This document shows positions 59,862 to 64,000 of a stretch of DNA of 64,000 nucleotides, piece by piece. The translations under genes and the position numbers were made by a program. The number at the start of each line of letters is the position of its first letter. The first letter of the stretch is position 1. The notes under the pieces are model-generated. The model worked only from the letters and a program-made list of their open reading frames with translations. It was not told the DNA's origin and searched no databases. Source of the stretch: Luteibaculum oceani (GTDB lineage Bacteria > Bacteroidota > Bacteroidia > Flavobacteriales_D > Luteibaculaceae); the NCBI RefSeq assembly GCF_007995015.1, contig NZ_VORB01000002.1, forward strand, positions 1 through 64,000, written 5' to 3'.

Positions 59862-61986
59862 TCTTTCTTCTCTTGTGAAATACGTTATGTTAATAACGAT
59901 ATTTCCAACTTTGTTGTGTGCCCAAAAACCAACTCCGGTTCAACGAGAAGCAGAGTTGAATATATTAGAGCGTAACTATGGTGACGCTAAATATGATCCC
60001 GATGCGGTAAGCATGGGTAGGGCGAAAAAGCTGGCGAAAAAGGCTTTTAAACTTGGAGACTACTATTCAAGCATCGATTACCTCGCGCGTTACTGTGAGG
60101 AAAATCCAGAAAATTGGAAATATGCTTGGATGCTTGCAGAGTCATATAGAAAGGCAAGAGATTATAAAAATGCTGAAGATTGGTACGCCAGAGTTGCAGC
60201 AAACAAGCCTGGGAAGTATCCTAAATCATCTTTCTACCAAGCTTTAATGCAAAAGTCGAATGGCTTTTACGAAGAAGCTCCTTCATTATTAAATGCCTTC
60301 AGGAAAGAATACGACAAAAGTGATGCTCGTATTTATAAGAAGCTGGTAAAATCCGAAGCGGCTGGTGCTGAAATGGCTAAGTCCCTTATCGATAACCCAG
60401 TTAAGGTAGCAATCACTAGGCTGGATAATAATATTAATAGGGAAACTATGGAGTCTTCTCCTATTATTATTAATAGAGATTACATCGCCTATGGTTCTTT
60501 AATCGCTGATGTTGAGGAATACTATTCTTTGGCAGGAGAAGATAGACCAGAAAGAAAGTTATATCTAGCGCATAGGGTAAAAGGTAACAACTGGGAAAAG
60601 GTAGGTGAACTTCCTGGGCCTTTTAATACCGAAGGATTTAATGTGAACTCGGGTGCGTACAGCTATGATGGAGCAAGATTTTACTTCACGCTTTGTCCTA
60701 AGAGAATTAAGAACAAGAATAAGTGTGCTATCTATGTTTCCAATTTCAAAGATGGTGAATGGCAATTCCCGGAGAAGCTAAACGAAGTAATTAACGATCC
60801 TTCGTACAACTCTACTCAACCTGCTGTTGGTTTTGCAATTGATAAAAAGTCGAAGAAAAAGGTAGACGTACTTTATTTTGTTTCCGACCGCGAGGATAGA
60901 AACAGAGGGGGGTACGATCTTTACTACTCGGAGTTTGACCCTAGAATTAACGACTTTAAAAAGGTGAAGAACTTAGGGTCTAAAGTAAATTCACCTGGAG
61001 ATGAGATAACTCCATTTTACGATACCGAGACCGGTACTTTGTATTTCTCATCTAATGGATTCCCTAACCTGGGAGGTTTCGATATTTTCAAATCGGAAGG
61101 AAATCCAAAGGATAAGTTTTTACCACCGGTAAATATTGGTTTCCCGTTGAATTCACCTGCTGACGATTTATTTTATACGTTAACTAAGGAGCACGACGAA
61201 GGTTTCTTTGTTTCAAATAGAATAGGTACAAACAGTACAATTAACGAGACCTGTTGTGATGATATCTTCACATTTATTTTTACGGACTTTATTAAAATTG
61301 GAATTAAAGGGGTAGTGTTTGAGATGGAGTCACCAAATGATCTTCCCAATGCGACCAATTTATTAGAGGATGTTACGGTTTCTCTTCTAGCTCGCGATGT
61401 AGCTGGAGCTGACACTGCTATGTTGCAAGAAGTTTTTCCTGCGGCAGGAGAGGAGTACTACTTTACCCTTCAGCATGGCAAAACTTATTTGCTAAAAGCA
61501 GAGGCTGATAATTATGAGCCTAGATACATTCCTATTTCAACTAAAAAAATCGCTTATTCTGATACCCTAATTCAGGATATCGGTTTAAAGAAAATTCCAC
61601 CTATAGAATTTGAGGTTCCAACAATTTATTTTGCAACAAACAAAGCAACAATTAGTAAGGAGCAACAGGAAGATTTAAAATCTGGGTTAATTCCATTTTT
61701 GAGAATGCATCCAGACCTAAAGCTACGTATCGTAGGGAACTCGGATGATGTTGGCTCGTCTAAATACAACGATAAGCTTTCTGAAAGAAGAGCCACAGCT
61801 GTTTATAAATTCTTAGTTGGGGAGGATCTTGAAAAAGAACGTTTCGAGGTGGTTGGAGTTGGTGAGTCTAAGCCAGCTGTAAATCCAAAAACTGGCGAAA
61901 TTCCAACTGAGGTAGCAAGAGAGAAGAACAGACGTGTGGAATTCGAAGTAATGGATAACCCACGTTACCTAATCAAAGTAAAATAA
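59848..61986 (+). CDS. PorE-like OmpA-family protein (TPR, PD40, CRD, OmpA)
   Basis: A 712-aa periplasmic protein. The signal peptide ends at LLCAQ (about residue 26). Next come TPR-like helices (LAKKAFKLGDYYSSIDYLARY and SYRKARDYKNAEDWYARVA) and about five PD40/beta-propeller blades (DLYYSEFDPRI, TLYFSSNGFPNLGGFDIF). A carboxypeptidase-regulatory-like beta domain covers about 490-580, and a C-terminal OmpA domain that binds peptidoglycan has ATNKATISKEQQEDL, DDVGSSKYNDKLSERRA and REKNRRVEFE. This is the domain order of PorE, which links the T9SS to the cell wall. The start is GTG 59848, overlapping the PorP-like gene; a later ATG would cut the signal. Confidence 0.92.
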   Translation: MKGYNLSSLVKYVMLITIFPTLLCAQKPTPVQREAELNILERNYGDAKYDPDAVSMGRAKKLAKKAFKLGDYYSSIDYLARYCEENPENWKYAWMLAESYRKARDYKNAEDWYARVAANKPGKYPKSSFYQALMQKSNGFYEEAPSLLNAFRKEYDKSDARIYKKLVKSEAAGAEMAKSLIDNPVKVAITRLDNNINRETMESSPIIINRDYIAYGSLIADVEEYYSLAGEDRPERKLYLAHRVKGNNWEKVGELPGPFNTEGFNVNSGAYSYDGARFYFTLCPKRIKNKNKCAIYVSNFKDGEWQFPEKLNEVINDPSYNSTQPAVGFAIDKKSKKKVDVLYFVSDREDRNRGGYDLYYSEFDPRINDFKKVKNLGSKVNSPGDEITPFYDTETGTLYFSSNGFPNLGGFDIFKSEGNPKDKFLPPVNIGFPLNSPADDLFYTLTKEHDEGFFVSNRIGTNSTINETCCDDIFTFIFTDFIKIGIKGVVFEMESPNDLPNATNLLEDVTVSLLARDVAGADTAMLQEVFPAAGEEYYFTLQHGKTYLLKAEADNYEPRYIPISTKKIAYSDTLIQDIGLKKIPPIEFEVPTIYFATNKATISKEQQEDLKSGLIPFLRMHPDLKLRIVGNSDDVGSSKYNDKLSERRATAVYKFLVGEDLEKERFEVVGVGESKPAVNPKTGEIPTEVAREKNRRVEFEVMDNPRYLIKVK

Positions 61987-62016
61987 TTAGTAGGAAATTA
62001 ATTATACGCATAAGGC

Positions 62017-64000
62017 ATGCACAAGTTTTATCACCGTTTTTTAACCGTTTTGGCCGTACTCTTAACCGGAGTATTATATGCGCAAAACCCTAATGTCACT
62101 GCCACCTATTCGGGGGGTGATATTTGTAGTGGAGAAAATGCAGTTTTTACCGTAGATGTAACAAAAAATGGGAGTTCTTTAGTAACTCCTTTCACTGTTT
62201 ATTACAACGTTAATAATGGCCCAGCTCTCTCCAAAAGTTATACCGCTTATGGTTCGCAAAATATTACAGTAACGAATGTTACTGGAGCAAGAACTTTAAC
62301 GGTAGACTCTATTATTGATAATAACAGTAACAAGTTTTTATCAACCGAATCTGCTAGTATTACTGCTGGACAGGTTAATCCAACCCCAACTAAGTCTTCT
62401 TTTACAATTGACAAGACCAATGTTGCTGAAGGAGATAATTTTGTGTTTAACTACACCTTTACGGGTACAGCGCCCTACAACGTTACTATAGAGATAGATA
62501 ATGTTGTTAAAAATCTAATTGCAAATACAAATAGCGGATCTCTTGCTTTTAACGAGGCAGGGATAAATGATGTGGTTGGTACATATCAGGTTGATTATGT
62601 TAAGATCGTTGATGATAATGGATGTGAGTCAACAGGCGGACAAGAGTTTGTGGGTAATGTAACGGTGAACCCCAAGCCAGAAGTTGTTGCCTATACCAGA
62701 AAAAATGGACCTAATGGTGGTCTTGTAGAATCTAATACATACTGTGAGGGAGACGATTATAAAGTTGACGTAGAATTTTCAGGAAATGGTTCTATTTCAG
62801 GAACTTATGATGTGATTTATTATGTTGCTGGAGCTCCAACCACCGTTGTAGATGATGCAACTGCTAATGCCATGAATGTTGGAGGGAAGCTTATTGCAAC
62901 CATTGTTTCTCCAACAAATACTATTTCAAATGATATCGACTCGGTTCGTATTGATTTCTCGCAGGTGGTTTCGGACCTTGGAGGTGGGACAACCGTGGAA
63001 AATAATAATCCAAAAGACTCCACAGATTTTTCAGTTGGAAAACCCGATATCTATCAGGAAAGAATTTTAACGCAAACTCAGTTCAATGATGCATCAGATG
63101 TATTTATAACTGAAATCTGCGAAGAAGAGGTTTTAAACATTGATTTTATTACAGCAAATACCCAGGGAACGGTTCAAATTTCATACGAATTTAATAACGT
63201 ACCGGGAGGGGTAAATGAAGCAGCTGGTGATGAATTGTTTAACGTTCAAAACTTTGCTAATTACACGGTAGCTGGCTTTAATACTATAGAAGTTACTTCT
63301 ATAGAGGATGACGTTTGTACCTATTCTCCAACTACCACTAATACCGACGCCGTTTACGTTAATCCAAAGCCTTCCATAGCACTTTCAGGAGATAATGCAC
63401 TTTGTGAAAATGATGTATACCAATTGAATGTACAGTACAACGGTACTGCGCCTTTCGATTTTACATTTAGAATAAAAGATGGAGGAGCTTTCTCATACGA
63501 CTCAACTATCACCAGTACTACACAACCTACTATTTCTATAGATCCAAATAACTACGATGGCAACGGTGGTAAATTGGTAGGAGGGACCAATTACGAAATT
63601 ATTGCGATAAGTCTTTCCGATAATAAGGGTTGTACCTCCGGAGAAGCTGATCTTAACCAATCGGTAAACTTCCTTTATAAAACTAGACCTACAGCAACTG
63701 CTAGCTTTGCCAATCCAAAGAAGGTTTGTTCTGATGGATCCATCGAGTTAGACTTTACCCTTACGGGGGCAGCTCCATTTACTATAACTCTTGATAGTAT
63801 ATCTAATATTAATGGAGCTGGTGCGCAAAATAGAGGACAAGTTTCTTATACGGTTCCTACTAATAACGGTAGCATTGTTTTAAGTCCAACTGTTTCTACA
63901 GTTACTGAATTCTTCTACCACATTCGAGAAATTCAGGATAATGATGCCTGTGGGAATACATATCCAGTTGATTCTGTAGTTACCGATACCCTAACTGCAT
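62017..64000 (+). CDS. Giant secreted repetitive surface protein, 5' end only
   Basis: The frame from ATG 62017 is open to the last base of the window (661 codons). A signal peptide ends at GVLYAQ (about residue 23). The rest is a series of Ig-like beta modules that recur about every 100-130 residues, with the pattern Cys-x(2-4)-E/D, then a strand, then a Pro-Phe or Pro-Tyr turn: CSGENAVFTV, CENDVYQLNVQYNGTAPFDF, CSDGSIELDFTLTGAAPFTI. Such proteins in Bacteroidota usually end in a CHU_C type B tail, which would lie outside the window. It begins 30 nt after the PorE-like gene and is likely the cargo handled by the PorP- and PorE-like pair. The function is probably adhesion; the ligand is unknown. 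Confidence 0.9.
   Translation, partial: MHKFYHRFLTVLAVLLTGVLYAQNPNVTATYSGGDICSGENAVFTVDVTKNGSSLVTPFTVYYNVNNGPALSKSYTAYGSQNITVTNVTGARTLTVDSIIDNNSNKFLSTESASITAGQVNPTPTKSSFTIDKTNVAEGDNFVFNYTFTGTAPYNVTIEIDNVVKNLIANTNSGSLAFNEAGINDVVGTYQVDYVKIVDDNGCESTGGQEFVGNVTVNPKPEVVAYTRKNGPNGGLVESNTYCEGDDYKVDVEFSGNGSISGTYDVIYYVAGAPTTVVDDATANAMNVGGKLIATIVSPTNTISNDIDSVRIDFSQVVSDLGGGTTVENNNPKDSTDFSVGKPDIYQERILTQTQFNDASDVFITEICEEEVLNIDFITANTQGTVQISYEFNNVPGGVNEAAGDELFNVQNFANYTVAGFNTIEVTSIEDDVCTYSPTTTNTDAVYVNPKPSIALSGDNALCENDVYQLNVQYNGTAPFDFTFRIKDGGAFSYDSTITSTTQPTISIDPNNYDGNGGKLVGGTNYEIIAISLSDNKGCTSGEADLNQSVNFLYKTRPTATASFANPKKVCSDGSIELDFTLTGAAPFTITLDSISNINGAGAQNRGQVSYTVPTNNGSIVLSPTVSTVTEFFYHIREIQDNDACGNTYPVDSVVTDTLTA

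Overview
The window comes from a Bacteroidota chromosome, probably a marine or flavobacterial-type lineage. The evidence is type IX secretion (T9SS) sorting tails, a PorP/SprF-like plus PorE-like pair, a gliding-motility-type (CHU_C) C-terminus, and AT-rich spacers without Shine-Dalgarno sequences. Several genes carry Bacteroidota promoters (TTG, 19-21 nt, TAnnTTTG). No rRNA, tRNA, CRISPR array or complete insertion sequence was seen.

Layout. 1-3912: tail of an unknown gene, a Fic AMP-transferase gene bracketed by inverted repeats, a tiny protein made of two T9SS tails, a thioredoxin-fold lipoprotein and an unknown lipoprotein. 3913-4510: a 0.6-kb non-coding stretch ending in a good promoter. 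4511-40596: one co-directional operon of 11 genes encoding a hybrid NRPS-PKS system. 40717-43432: two membrane glycosyltransferases (GT87- and GT39-like). 43476-44599 (minus strand): a PAPS-reductase-like protein and an Rrf2 regulator. 44903-53388: two large secreted proteins, convergent across a hairpin terminator (a type A zinc metalloprotease and a 1914-aa type B protein). 53481-58691: housekeeping genes (miaE, a CapD-like epimerase, gcvT, comB, an S1/P1 nuclease-like protein). 58836-64000: PorP-like, PorE-like, and the start of a giant repetitive surface protein that runs off the window.

The operon is the main discovery. NRPS1 (C-A-T / C-C-A-T / C-A-T / C-truncated A-A-T) is followed by five stand-alone enzymes: 3-hydroxyacyl-CoA dehydrogenase, ACP, acyl-CoA dehydrogenase, a KASIII-like protein and an FkbH-like HAD protein. 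Apart from the KASIII, these match the set that makes hydroxymalonyl-ACP; the O-methyltransferase of the methoxymalonyl route is absent. A PKS protein (KS, dead AT remnant, T, C) has no acyltransferase or ketoreductase of its own. NRPS2 (C remnant-A-T / C-A-T / C-A-T-E-TE) ends the line. Export (MFS), editing (type II thioesterase) and carrier activation (Sfp-type PPTase) genes close the operon. Specificity codes read by eye give ornithine (exact match), threonine (exact match) and a serine-like last residue; the other four are unassigned.

The inferred product is a peptide of about seven residues, possibly N-acylated, with one two-carbon alpha-hydroxy-beta-keto insertion in the middle and an epimerised last residue. 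The most unusual parts are an adenylation domain cut off after motif A5 and fused directly to a complete one, a tandem C-C pair before the ornithine domain, a pseudo-AT whose nucleophile serine is glycine, and a KASIII-like protein without the FabH His/Asn pair that could act as the missing trans-acyltransferase.
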